From Heterocephalus glaber (taxonomy: Eukaryota > Chordata > Mammalia > Rodentia > Bathyergidae): 64,000 nt of DNA. The stretch spans positions 3,387,946-3,451,945 of the forward strand of contig NW_004624842.1 in the NCBI RefSeq assembly GCF_000247695.1, read 5' to 3'. How positions within the stretch are numbered: position 1 is the stretch's first letter; each line of letters starts with the position of its first letter. The translations under genes were made by a program, and so were the position numbers. Shown in pieces: positions 11,455 through 22,199 of this stretch. Below the pieces are notes generated by a model that did not search any database, had not been told where the DNA came from, and worked only from the letters and a program-made list of their open reading frames with translations.

Positions 11455-11589
11455 TAAAAATAAGTCTCCTTCGTTCCCTTATTCTAGCCACTCATTTCTG
11501 TCTTGCACTGTTACCAGTCTCTTGAGTATCCTTTTGGAGACAATCTATGCCCATATAAGGCTATGTCTACATGAAGATTCTCTAGATTC

Positions 11590-11755
11590 GTGCTAGGCAA
11601 AGTGGCATTTGCCTATAATCACAGGTACTCAGGAGGCTGAGGCAAGAGAATTTCAAACTTGAGGCCAGTTTAGACCCTGTCTCAAAATAAAAATAAAAAG
11701 GTCTGGGGATGTAGCTCAGCACTCCCTGAGTTTAATTCCCAGTACAAAAAAAGGA
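11590..11755 (+). mobile_element. B1-ID composite
   Basis: B1 monomer to about 11,700, then a shortened ID unit sharing one A-rich end. Confidence 0.75.
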
Positions 11756-11849
11756 AAAGATTTTATAGATTCTTTTTCTTTGGAGAAATAAGAGGATAGT
11801 AGACACACTGTTCTGCAATTTTTTTTTAAACTTGGAAATTCTGGAGATC

Positions 11850-11933
11850 TTTTTTTTTTTTGGTACCAAGGATTGAACTTGGGACCTTGCACTTGTGAGG
11901 CAGGCAGTGGAACCACTGAGCGACATCCCCAGC
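11850..11933 (-). mobile_element. ID-like SINE
   Basis: Flanked by TGGAGATCTTTTT on both sides. Confidence 0.92.
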
Positions 11934-11973
11934 CATGGAGATCTTTTTATGTAAGTATATAAAGAGCTGTCTT

Positions 11974-12051
11974 GGGGCTGGGGGTGTAGCTCAGTGGTAG
12001 AATGCATCTTAGCATGCCCAAGACCCTGGCTTCCATCCTCAGCACAAAAAT
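11974..12051 (+). mobile_element. Old ID SINE
   Basis: GTAGCTCAGTGGTAGAATGC head. Confidence 0.85.
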
Positions 12052-12475
12052 AAAGCTCTGCCTCAATCTTTGTGGCAGAACCATGATTTATTAGTATCAT
12101 ACTGATAGATATTTAGGGTGTTTCTTTTCTATTATAAATAATATATCAGTGCATACCCTGTACATATATCATTCAGCATATGCAGAAATATGCCCCCAGC
12201 ATACAATCCTAGAATAGAAATTATATGCTAAGATCTTTTGTATGACTTAATACAACAACAGTTTAAGGCAATCATAATTATGCTGATTATGAAAATGAGA
12301 AAATCAAGACACAAAAAGATTTAACAAGTTGGTCAAAATCATATAGCTCTTATATAGTAGAATTGAGATTCCAAGAGGGTCTGACAACACAATCATTCCA
12401 CCAGTGACTCTCACACATTAGCATCACCTAGAGAGCTTGTTAAAATATAGATGGCTGCACGTGACCCTAAGAAGT

Positions 12476-12582
12476 TTTTTTGTTTGTTTTGAAATAGGCA
12501 TTTGCTATGTAGGCCAGGCCGGCCTCAAACGCAATATCCTTTTGCATGCTGGGATTATAGTGTGAGCTTCCCTGCCTAGCTA
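12476..12582 (-). mobile_element. B1-type SINE
   Basis: ATGTAGGCCAGGCCGGCCTC; inside the MER5-type element. Confidence 0.8.
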
Positions 12583-12640
12583 CCCTAAGAGTTTCCAATT
12601 CAATTCATCTACAATGGGACCAGAGAATTTGTATCCTTGA

Positions 12641-12726
12641 TTTTTTTCTTTCCAGTGATGCTGGGGATTGAACCGGGGACTACAAGAATTAGGCAGGTGC
12701 TCTGCCACTAAGCTACAACCTCAGCA
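12641..12726 (-). mobile_element. Old ID SINE
   Basis: GGGATTGAACCGGGGAC; in the MER5-type element, with GAGAATTTGTATC on both sides. Confidence 0.85.
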
Positions 12727-12929
12727 TGAGAATTTGTATCTAATTAGTTCTCAGGTGATCCTGATACTGCTGATCAAGGAACCACACTTTGAGAAGCATT
12801 ACTCTCTACTACTTTTCTATGTTAGCTGTGCAGCCCAGAATGAAAGCAGTTAGTAATGAGCACCTGACCCTGAAGGGACCAAAGTTGAGGGGTACAAGAC
12901 TTTCTGGAGCCCATGAGTCTATGCTCCAT

Positions 12930-13010
12930 GAGGACAGGGTGAGAGTTCTAGCACAGTGTCTGGAACATGGTACTCAATAAATACTTTTTGAATTAATGTA
13001 TAAATAAATG
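12930..13010 (+). mobile_element. MIR/L2 tail
   Basis: AGCACAGTGTCTGGAACATG then CTCAATAAATACTTTTTG. Confidence 0.5.
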
Positions 13011-13415
13011 AGGTATGGAGTACTCTATGTAACTTGTTGCAGCCTCTTTCCCCAGCCCCTTGGGAAGCTCCATACTGGCTAAGATACAAATCCAAGCCAT
13101 GGGAGCCCTGGGGAGTGAAGCCATTCATTTCTTCCCATTTCTCCCTTGGCTTATGATGAAATCAATGAGGCAGCCAAGCCTCTATTACTAATGAAGAGAG
13201 AATATCTTAGTATGCTAAAGTTCAATTGAAATAAGTTAGTCCAATGCTCTCATTTTATTAGTTTTAATAGGAACAGATATAACTCATAGCACATCTATCC
13301 ACATGAAATGCTTACTTTTGAAAAAAGAATCCCTCTAACAAATATTTCCTTTCCCCTTATTCTGGTACAGAGCCTCTCCTTGCAGAGTGGAAGGCTTCCC
13401 ATGGATTTGGTTGGC

Positions 13416-13419
<4 letters not shown>

Positions 13420-13457
<38 letters not shown>
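13420..13457. repeat. (CA)n microsatellite
   Basis: About 18 perfect CA units. They generate histidine/threonine or valine/cysteine runs in all frames. Confidence 0.95.
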
Positions 13458-13458
<1 letters not shown>

Positions 13459-13569
13459 GGGGACAATTTAAATTCTGGAGCTTGGAGGTGTGCAGGATGC
13501 TCCTTCCGCAGAGCAGCAGCACTGAGAGGGATTTCCCACAAATATAGAGGAACAAAAGGTTTGCAAAGT

Positions 13570-13756
13570 AGCTGGCTATGGTGGTACATACCTGTAATCT
13601 TAGCACTGAGGGAGGCTGGGGCAAATTCAAGTCCTGCCAGGGCAATTTAATAAGACTCTGTTTCAAAATTTAAAAAAAAAATTTAAAACTTGAGGATGTA
13701 GCTCAGTGTGAATGTTGTGAACTCAATCCCTAGTACAGAAAAAGAAAAAAAAAAGG
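13570..13756 (+). mobile_element. B1-ID composite
   Basis: B1 to about 13,680, then ID 13,688-13,756; flanked by GGTTTGCAAAG/GGTTTGCAAGG. Confidence 0.8.
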
Positions 13757-14089
13757 TTTGCAAGGTTATGCATTTTTGTCCTGAGGCACCCAAGCCAACT
13801 CCTCCAGGTGCTACCTATGGTAAAGAATTAGAGCCCTGAGTTCAAGAGCCGTGAGGCTGCAGCCTCTTCTCAGTCCCTTGCAGCTGCTCTTTACCTGGGC
13901 CTAAGTCCTACTCCTACTCCCTGTCTCTTTTCCTGTTGGGGAATACTTGAGGCCCAGTATTGTAGCTGAAGATGTCCAGGTCACAGAAGCTGGACAAGGA
14001 ATACCTGAGAAGCCATTATCAGGCTGCTGGGGTGAAAGAAGCCATGAGTCAGAGGAAGAATGTTAGGGCCTTAGTCAGTTGGATGCAGT
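13757..14089. other. Intergenic, nothing recognised
   Basis: Unique-looking DNA before the minisatellite. Confidence 0.4.
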
Positions 14090-14790
14090 TGGTCAGATAC
14101 CCTTCAGATAGGCAGTCTGACTGAATCAGCACTTATCGAATGGCTACCACATCCAGGACACACTCAGGCAGCAGTGGTCAGCCATGGCATTTGTCAGACA
14201 AGGGTGGTCACATGCTGATGCTATGGGGTTGGCCAGTCAGACAGGCAGACTCAGTCTGGCAAGAGTCAGAGTTAGAAGCAACAACCATGCAGACTGGGGC
14301 TGAGTGTCTGGCAGAAGTAGTCGGCCAACACACTTCAGTGCTATGGTGAGGCAAATGCTGGCAGAGTGGTCTCTAGAAGCCAGCCAGGGCACTCAGGCCC
14401 AGGAGTGGTCAGAGTCAGTCAGTCCATCCCAGCCCCTTGAGCAGAGATGTAGACAAGCAGATGCCACAGATGAAACCGGTCAGTCAGGTGCAGGCGGCCA
14501 CAGCCAGACAGATGCAGCTTGTCAGGCACAGAGGGGGTCTGGTCAGTCAGGTGCAGTTAGAGCACCTGAGTCAGACACACCCTGTCAGGCCCATATGCCA
14601 GTCAGCCAGGTAAACGCAGTCAACTGTGGTCAGGTGGACAGATCTGGCAGTCTTGGTCTGTCAGGCACTCATGAAATCTGTGTTCAGTCAGACATAGCCA
14701 GACACACTCGAATTATCAGGCAGTGTTGGCAGACACTGATGGGTGGTAAGGTGTAGGCGGTCAGGCACAGAAGAAACCAGTCAGGTGTCA
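14090..14790 (+). repeat. Degenerate minisatellite rich in GTCAGnCAGGTGCAG
   Basis: GGTCAGTCAGGTGCAG (14,478 and 14,540) and many variants (GTCAGACA, GTCAGGCAC) recur at about 20-60 bp. The 150-codon open frame at 14,304-14,756 is a by-product of this repetition. Confidence 0.7.
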
Positions 14791-14794
14791 ATGC

Positions 14795-15180
14795 TCGTGG
14801 CCTCCGGGCCTCATGGGCGGAGCTTGGACTGGCTGGGGGCGGGGCCTCTTCCAACCCGGACCACAGATCCATCCCACCTTTTTCCTTGCAGCAGCAGGCA
14901 TTGCCATGGCAGCCATGGACTAGTTCCCTGACTGTCTGTCTGTCTGTCTGCCTGCCTGCCTGCCTGCGGGTCCCTGAGCTCTCTGCTCTTCCGCACTGGC
15001 CCAGGCCCTGATCTTCCTTCCTGGTCCTGGGCAACCAGCACCTGAGAACGGTACTCTCTCTGTGGGAGACTTTCTGAAAGAGCCCCTTGATGAGGGGAGT
15101 CAGTAGGCTGCACGCCGCCCAGGCAGCATAGACCCTGCTGCGGGGCTGGCACTTTATCATCCTCCTCCACAGATGAGGAT
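14795..15180. promoter_or_regulatory. GC-rich block with GC boxes
   Basis: GGGCGG at 14,815 and GGGGGCGGGG at 14,835 in a locally GC-rich stretch. It could be an alternative promoter of the neighbour expected on - (EPB41L1 by synteny), but no recognisable exon is seen. Confidence 0.3.
14932..14968. repeat. (CTGT)n/(CTGC)n microsatellite
   Basis: CTGTCTGTCTGTCTG followed by four CCTG units. Confidence 0.9.
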
Positions 15181-15449
15181 GATGGAGAATGACTCACTCA
15201 TGTAAGGATACACAGCAAGAGTGACAGAGACCCACAACTTCAGGGTCTCCAGGTTCGCATCGTAACCCTGCATCACCCTTCAGGAACAATCAAATTTATC
15301 TCGATAGACAGGGTGTATCCCGCAGAGAGAACAGCCCAGGCCATGATGTGATTAGGGGACTGTGGACTTAATAAGGGCACACACCAAGCACTGTAATGAA
15401 AGTATTTCATCTGACCCTCACAATTTTCCTTCTATAATGATCCCCCTCC

Positions 15450-15611
15450 CTCTTTACTGGGGATAGAATCCGGGGGCACTTTGCCACTGAGCTATATCCC
15501 CAGTCAGCTCTTTTTGAGACAAGGTCTCACTAAATTGCCAATACTGGCCTAAGACAGGCAATCTTCCTTTCTTAGCCTCCTCAGAAGCTGGGATTACAAG
15601 CATGCACCAAT
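15450..15611 (-). mobile_element. B1-ID composite
   Basis: On -: B1 (15,611-15,509) then ID (15,507-15,450). Confidence 0.75.
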
Positions 15612-15737
15612 TTTTACCCAAGGAAATCAAGCATAAAGAGGTTTGGTGACTTGCCCAGGGTCAGGGGTTGTGAGGTATAAGAGCCAGGATTGGATTACAG
15701 ATAGTCTAATGGCATGTGGGCCCTTAACACATCTCTG

Positions 15738-15863
15738 GTTGGCCATGGTGGGGGCACACATGTAGTCCCAGTCACTCAGGAGGCTGGAAGATCATTTGAG
15801 ACCACAAGTTGGAAACTAACCTGGGCAACACAGCAAGACCCTGTCTCAAAAACACACACACAG
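15738..15863 (+). mobile_element. B1-type SINE
   Basis: CAGTCACTCAGGAGGCTGGA; tail with ACACACAC. Confidence 0.8.
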
Positions 15864-15897
15864 AAAATTACCCCCTACCCTCTCCTTATTACCTCCT

Positions 15898-16281
15898 GTT
15901 ATGGTTTGTACCTAGATGTCCCCCAAAAGCCTCATGTGATCATAGGCTATTTTGGAGGTAACTGAATCTAGAGTGTGTGATCGATGCGTGGTGGGGCTAG
16001 GCCTGAGGGCACTAGGATTAAGGGCATGAGTGCTACCCACCCTAAGTAGTCTGAATAAGATAAAAGGGGCAGAAAGATGCTGTTAAGGCCTTTTGTTACC
16101 TTTTGCTACCTTGAGTATGCCATGTTGTTTGTCCTCTGCGATGCCTGTTTGCCATCCCTTTCTTAGAGTCAGCTGATTACAGTCTGAAACCTCTACAAAC
16201 TGTAAGCCAAATAAACCCCTTCCCCTTTAACTTTGGATGTTGGGTATTTTGTCTCAGCAATGAGAGAAAATAAGTAACATA
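15898..16281 (+). mobile_element. MaLR-type LTR
   Basis: TTATGGTTTGTACCTAGATG opens and GGTATTTTGTCTCAGCAATG closes, with AAGCCAAATAAACCCC as the poly(A) region. Confidence 0.65.
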
Positions 16282-17214
16282 CCTCCTGAAAGTATTGCAT
16301 GAATCCCCTTTATCAGGCCTCTCTAGTTTGTTTCAGAACATCAAGATCTATACTGGGCCCTGAACCAGGAAGTCCTTGTGCATGTCTCTGTCTCAAGGAC
16401 TCAAAATAAGAAACTATCAAAACTGAGGACTTAAGCCAAACCAGGAAACAAACTATAGATCTGCTTCAACAAGGATCTGAGAAAGGGAGGCCTGTGAGAT
16501 GAGAAAAGCCAAGAGGCTACTGAAAATCTGGGTGGGCTGTCACTGGGGAACTCCAGGAGTATAGCTTCTAGTCCAAAGGTCTGTGACCAAGTTGTGGCAT
16601 GTGAACCAGGAGTTAGGAACACATCATGGATCAGAAACTCAAATGACTGGGCCAGGGATTTAGCCCAGTGGCACCGTACCTGCCTTGCAAGTGCAAGGTC
16701 CTGAGTTCGATCCCCAGTACCAAACAAAACAAAATAAAACAGAAAACTCAAATGACTATATAGATAATGAGAGTCATGAAAATGAGTCAAAGGGCCAGAC
16801 TGGCAGACCTACCATACCTAAAGAGACACCTGCCTTCTGCTCCTGCCCACTGTGTCCTCAGATGCCAACTGTCTCCAGTCCTCTAGTTAGGTAACAGTGT
16901 CAGCTAACATGGAGACTCAGTTCCTCCATCCACATAATAAGAAGGAAAACATTAGCTTTATCTCACAGGGTGAAATTTTTTGGAGATTAAACATTACTGT
17001 ATGTAGAAGCTATGGGAAATGTAAAAAGTACTCTATGAATTGAGGGGAAGGAAGAGAATGTTGACTATTGGGCATCTGCTGTGTGGTCTGCAGGAGCTCT
17101 GATACAGAAGGCAGGGATTGTGTCCTTCTCACATGATGAGGAGATGTCCTTCCAGGAGACTGCTGACTTAACCAAGGCTAAAAGCTGGTGTGTGGTGAAG
17201 CCAGAATTTATCTT
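16282..17214. other. Intergenic, nothing recognised apart from one ID SINE
   Basis: No gene or clear repeat besides 16,649-16,742. Open frames here have no family wording. Confidence 0.4.
16649..16742 (+). mobile_element. ID-like SINE
   Basis: Flanked by AGAAACTCAAATGACT/GAAAACTCAAATGACT. Confidence 0.93.
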
Positions 17215-17285
17215 GTTGCTCAGTGTTCCAGCTTTGACCACTGGGAGCTCTTTCATGTTGTACCCTTTTGGCACCACCTATTTTG
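17215..17285 (-). mobile_element. L1M 3' UTR scrap
   Basis: Shares TTCCAGCTTTGACCACTGGG with 49,870. Confidence 0.4.
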
Positions 17286-17510
17286 CCAAGTATAACCTGG
17301 GTACCACTGGTTGTACCAATATGATTTCAAGTGGAAGACACATGAACATGTTTAAGAGTTATTTATTTATTGTAATGTATGTTAGGAAAACATATAACTA
17401 GCATGTCAACTTGGTGATTTTACAAATACTATTGAGGACAAAGCTTATGTAGCCAAAGTCATGCTGAGTCAATCCACAGAAAGGTATTAAGTAAAAATTG
17501 GTACTGGGGT

Positions 17511-17883
17511 GCTATGGCTTGAATGTTTGTGACCCCTACAAATTCATATGCTGAAATTCTAACACTCCAAGGTGATGTATTGAGAATTGAGTTCTTTGGA
17601 GGGTGAGTAGATCATGGGAGTAGAGTCTTCATGACTGGGATTTGTGCCCTTATAAAAGAGACCTAGGAAAGATCCCTCAGCCTTTCCACATGTGAGGACA
17701 CAGCCAGAAGTCCCCATCTATAAACCAGAAATGAGATCTTCACCAGACACTGAATCTACCGGTTCCTTGATCTTAGACTTTCCAGCCTCTAGAACAGCGA
17801 AAACCAAATTTCTGTTGTTTATAAGCAGCCCAGTTAATGGTATTTGGTTAAAAGCAACTTGAATGGACTAAGGTATTATGGTA
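17511..17883 (+). mobile_element. MLT1-type MaLR LTR
   Basis: GCTATGGCTTGAATGTTTGT to TGAATGGACTAAGG, with CACATGTGAGGACACAGCC and CTTTCCAGCCTCTAGAAC blocks; near full length. Confidence 0.8.
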
Positions 17884-18569
17884 CACAGGTATGGAGTAAC
17901 TTGTTAAACTGATCTGGGAATGATTCAAGCTTGAGAAACTGTTAGGGTAGATTGGGTCCTAAATTCAAGGAACAGTGATCTGAGGATCACAAACTGGCTC
18001 TCTAGGATACATCCCCACACAACCAGTCTCTAGGGCCCTGCTGCCAATCAAATCTGCCTCTGTGCAGATGTGTGTTGATGTTGGTAACAGAGGAACTACA
18101 TGCCCAGTCCTGGGAGAGGATGGATGTTGCACAGTATTTGTTTCCTGAGAGAAATATGTGGGTGGCTTACTGCTCAGCACCCTTCCTACTAATGAGCTTA
18201 GAGCCTTTGGCTTAATAAACACTGTGTGTCACAGGCTTGACATGTGATGTTTCCCAAGGAGAAGTGCTAGGGATGCTTGTTATTTTTACTTTTGTCCCCC
18301 TATCATCCTTGATCTGAGACAGGCAGAAGGACATGGCAGATTCAGCAGTCAGACTGGATGCACCCCTGGCTCAGGATCTTGTCTGGGGTCTCTAGACCCA
18401 CACCCAGAGCCTGAGGATGCTCAGAATTGAATTTCAACATTTAGACTGCCTGCCTGTTCAGGCCTGAGCACTAATTTTTAGGCCCCGAATCTGCCTCCTG
18501 ATTGTCCAGTGGTACCCTCAGACTCTCCAGCCTGCTTTGAAATAGAACGCCCATCAAGAAAGTAGTACT
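17884..18569. other. Intergenic, nothing recognised
   Basis: Unique-looking; no coding signature. Confidence 0.4.
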
Positions 18570-18663
18570 GGGCCGGGGATTTAGCTCAGTGGTTCCGGTG
18601 CCTGCCTCAAAAGTGCAAGGTCCAGAGTTCAATCCCTGGTACCAAAAAAAAAAAAAAAGAAGA
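18570..18663 (+). mobile_element. ID-like SINE
   Basis: GGTTCCGGTGCCTGCCTCAA arm, GGTACC, A15 tail. Confidence 0.92.
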
Positions 18664-18774
18664 AGGAAGTAGCCCTTAAGCTTTCCTGCTTCTGGTCTGA
18701 GCTGAGGGTGGATGGACACTAGTGTTTACTCAGGCCTCTAAATCCCCTACAGTGACTTTCAGGGAGCTCTGCAG

Positions 18775-18958
18775 TCAGGTGACTTGGATTGGAATACTAG
18801 TATTTCCTAAGAACTAGATAGGTTACAAGGTTATTCAGCTGTAGGAAGATATTAGTAGTAGAATCTCAAGATTGCTGTGCAAATTAAATGAGAGTATACA
18901 TAAAGTGCTTAGCCAGTTATTAAAGTGCCTGGCCCATAATATATGGTCAAGAATTCAT
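18775..18958 (+). mobile_element. MIR SINE
   Basis: TGCAAATTAAATGAGAGTAT and AAAGTGCTTAGCCAG with a TGCCTGGCCCATAATA end. Confidence 0.5.
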
Positions 18959-18959
18959 T

Positions 18960-19052
18960 GGGCCCGGGATTTAGCTCAGTGGTTCCAGCGCCTGCCTCGA
19001 AACCACAAGGTCCTGAGTTAGATCCCCAGTACCAACAATAACAACAAAAAAA
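18960..19052 (+). mobile_element. ID-like SINE
   Basis: Flanked by AAGAATTCATT. Confidence 0.92.
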
Positions 19053-19895
19053 TGAATTAAGAATTCATTCTTTTAATAATTGTTAATGCCTACTGTTTAC
19101 CAGACACTACACTAGGTTCTGGGGACATAGGGAAAACAAAAACAAAAGTAAACTAGAAAATTAGTAGATAAAATGAACCATTTAAACTATGTCCGTGGTA
19201 TAATGCCTTATATAAGAGAAATGCACATAAATTTTCATTATTATTAATAAAATAATGAGATACTGTGATGACGAGCACTGTTATAATAATTAGAAGAGAC
19301 CTCTTTAAAAAAGGGAAGGCAGGACAGCCTCTAAGGAAATAAAATTGGAGCTGAGATCTATAAGATGAGAAAATGAGCCTTGCCAAGAGCCAGGTAAACC
19401 CTTTCAGATAGATAGCATGTACAAAGGCCGTGAGGCAGAGTAGAGCTTGGAAAGTGGAAGGAATAGCCAGGAGGCCATTGTATCTGGGACTTGATGACAG
19501 AGGAAGAGAATAGTCCAAGATGAGGCACAAGGGAGGCAGAAGTCAGCAACTATGGAAAGAGGTTTGGATTTTGTTCCAAGTATGAGAAAAGCTCCTGAGT
19601 GCTTAAACAAAGACGGTAACAAAATCTGATTTCTGACTGAAAGTTAATTCTAGCTTCTATAGGGAGAATGGAGTAGGAAGGGAGAGAAGTAGAAACCATC
19701 AAAACAACAACTTAGAGTCTATTAGAGGCATCCAGATGAGCAATGTTGCTTGTTTGGCTATAGATCAGTACCATCCAAGAGTACTTTCTGGGACAGAGGA
19801 ATGTTCTACATCTCTGAGAGCTGAGCATTTGGAATATGGATAATGCAGCTTAAAAACAATTTTTAATTTCATGGCACTTTAATTAATTAAAATTA
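19053..19895. other. Intergenic, possibly old repeat
   Basis: ACTGTTTACCAGACACTACA and GGAAGGCAGGACAGCCTC suggest a worn MIR/L2-type repeat; no gene. Confidence 0.35.
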
Positions 19896-19980
19896 GGGGC
19901 TGGGGATTTAGCTCAGTGGTTTCACCGCCTGCTGTGCAAGAGCAAGGACCTGAGTTCGATCCCTGGTACCAAAAAAAAAA
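19896..19980 (+). mobile_element. ID-like SINE
   Basis: Flanked by AATTAATTAAAATTA. Confidence 0.93.
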
Positions 19981-20372
19981 AATTAATTAAAATTAAATAG
20001 CCCCTTGTAGCTAGTAGCTGCTATAAGGACAGCATAGGGAATTGAGTTGTTTTTGAAATATATTTAAGAAGCAGATCAAACTGGAGATGGTTGAGGTATG
20101 GGGAATGAGAGAAAGAGGAATCAGGAAAGCTTCCTACTTTTTAAATCTGGGAACTGGTGGATGATACTGTCATTTACTGCAGGAGCAGGCTCTGGAGAGA
20201 TATCCCATTTTGATTTGCTCAAGAGAGGTTTAAAATAGTATGGAACATTCAAAGAGAGACGTCAAGTAGAAGCAGGATGAATGCTTATTTGTCATCATTG
20301 TCATCTTTGGGTTACAGGAACAGCATTCTGTTTGGCTGTTTAGGAGACAGGAGCTCAGAAAGGGACCAGTAG

Positions 20373-20468
20373 GGTCGGGGATTTAGCTCAGTGGTTTCGT
20401 CGCCTGCTGCACAAGTGCAAGGACCCGAGTTCGATCCCCAGTACCAAAAAAATAAAAATAAAAAAAGA
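20373..20468 (+). mobile_element. ID-like SINE
   Basis: Flanked by GAAAGGGACCAGTAG. Confidence 0.93.
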
Positions 20469-20559
20469 AAGGGACCAGTAGCCCTCCTGCCCCTTGTCTT
20501 TGTCAGTGTGCCAGTCACCCACCTATTTACTTATCCCTAGTGTCTGAACCCTTTGTGTA

Positions 20560-20840
20560 ATGCACATTTCCTCCTTCCCCACGCCCTCCATAGCTCAGTA
20601 TTAAGGCCACTGGCTTCTTCCTTTTTGGTGCTAGGAACCCTCAACTCACCTGTTTTCTAGTCCTAGAGCCACTCCCCTGCCTCAGGCCCTTGTCAACTAA
20701 CTGTGGACTCAAGCTCATAGGCTTCTCACCTCCTCCTATGAGAGGTCTTTCTGACTCCTCTTGGAAATCCTGTACAGGTCTGGGTCAGGAGTCTTAAACC
20801 TAGGCCAATCCTTGATCTTCCCATACATTTCCAGAATGTA
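20560..20840 (+). mobile_element. L2-like fragment
   Basis: CTCAGGCCCTTGTCAACT and GAGAGGTCTTTCTGACTCC echo L2 3' blocks; weak. Confidence 0.4.
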
Positions 20841-20949
20841 GCCAAATCAGAAATATGTCCAAATCAGAAGCCTTCCAAAGCTTGGAAGTTCACAAGAATG
20901 TTAATCATAGCATTAATAACAAAAGCTAGAAGTACAATTTTCAACCTGA

Positions 20950-21405
20950 GCTGACTTGACCTATCATCCACATTTGACACTGTTGATAGGTCTCCCTTGA
21001 CACTTTCTTCATTCCTGTCCAAGACATCACTCTTTTTTCAGTTGTTCTCCTAACACTGAGGTCACCCTTCAGTTTCCTTTTCTGGTTCCTTCTCATCGGC
21101 TTGATCTCATAAATATTATCTAGGGCTCAGGCCTCAGGCCTCTATTCTCGTACTCTGTTCTCCACTGGTTCTCCCATGCAGCCTTATGGCTTTAAAGACA
21201 TCTATTTGCTGATGACTCCCAAATGTGTCTCTCCAATTCATACTCTTCCTGAATGCCAGACTCATAAATACTCTGTGTATTTGACATTTCCACTTTAACA
21301 TCAAACAGGCCTCTAAACTTATGTCCAACACTGAGCTCTATCAGCAAGTCCTGTAGGCTTGACTTTATAATATATCCTGAGATCAATTATTTTTTCCCCT
21401 TAATG
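20950..21405 (+). mobile_element. L2 reverse transcriptase fossil
   Basis: Reads HLFADDSQM at 21,199-21,226, the catalytic box of an L2/CR1-type reverse transcriptase (normally YADD). Flanking CATTTGACACTGTTGAT and TTTCCACTTTAACATC follow L2 order. Heavily diverged. Confidence 0.65.
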
Positions 21406-21417
21406 GTCATTATCCTG

Positions 21418-22172
21418 GTACAGTAGTCCTCCCTTATCCTAGAGGGATGTGCCCAAGACTCCCAGTGAATGTCTGAAACCATAAATAGTAGTGAACCCTA
21501 CAATGTAATGCCTTTTCCATTTTAACTAAGTACTTATGCAGTGTGGCTGTAACTTTTGCAATTTGTAGTTAATGCAGTTTTTCCTTCTTCACATTTTCAA
21601 GAATAAAAATTCAGAGCTGGGGTTATAACTCAGTGGTAGAGCACTTGCCTAGCATGTATAAGGCCCAGCACTGAAAAAGAAAAATTATAGAAGAGGTCTA
21701 TCTTTACTACAGATCTTAGCAACCTCAGTATACAATTTCTTCTTCTTAGTAAGTCAAGAACTTCATCTTTTTCATTTAAAGGAAATACTTTATATCTTGA
21801 CTTTAGAATATGTGATTTGCCAAAATCACCAGTCTTGTGTTTTGGAGCCATCATTAAGTAAAATAAGGGTAACTTGAACACAAGTACTATGGTACAATGA
21901 TAGTAGATCTGATAACTTAGAGGGTTACTAAGTGACCAATGAGAAGGTAGTATACACCATGTGAATACACTAGACAAAGGCATGAATCCCATCCTGGCAG
22001 GATGGAGTGAGACAGCAAGAGATTATATAATGCTACTCAGAACAGGGTGCAATTTAAAATTTATGTATTGTTTCCTTATAGAATTATCCATTTAATATTT
22101 CCAGACAGTGGTTAACCCATTCATGTGTAACTGAAACTGTGGAAAGAAAAACTGTTCTAAGGGGGAACTACT
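21418..22172 (-). mobile_element. Tigger-type DNA transposon with transposase N-terminus
   Basis: Inverted ends CAGTAGTCCTCCCTTATCC (left) and GTTCTAAGGGGGAACTACTA (right). On -, from 21,851, it reads MAPKHKTGDFGKS then KVFPLNEKDEVLDLLRR, the N-terminus of a Tigger/JRK-like transposase (CENP-B type DNA-binding fold). Degenerate and internally deleted. An old ID SINE is inserted at 21,616. Confidence 0.8.
21616..21685 (+). mobile_element. Old ID SINE
   Basis: GTGGTAGAGCACTTGCCTAG, the ancestral rodent ID wording; in the Tigger at 21,418. Confidence 0.85.
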
Positions 22173-22199
22173 AAACAAGCCCCTATATATTTCACACAG

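Larger units (their letters stand above)
12403..12808. mobile_element. MER5-type hAT DNA transposon
   Basis: Ends CCAGTGACTCTCACACATTA and ACCACACTTTGAGAAGCATT are near-inverted, with the MER5-like CATCACCTAGAGAGCTTGTT. Two SINEs (12,476 and 12,641) are inserted. Confidence 0.7.

Noticed and set aside
13335..13666. Open frames with (HT)n or (VC)n runs
   Set aside because: Translation of the CA microsatellite.
14304..14756. 150-codon open frame on +
   Set aside because: Explained by the GTCAG-rich minisatellite, which reads through as S/Q/A-rich low complexity.
14684..15160. 158-codon open frame on - considered as an EPB41L1 upstream exon
   Set aside because: Contains the CTGT/CTGC microsatellite and minisatellite sequence; no EPB41L1 wording is seen.
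20312..20518. Recurring peptide GSNSGPCTCAAGGETTELNP in many frames across the window
   Set aside because: It is the antisense translation of the ID SINE, not a protein domain.
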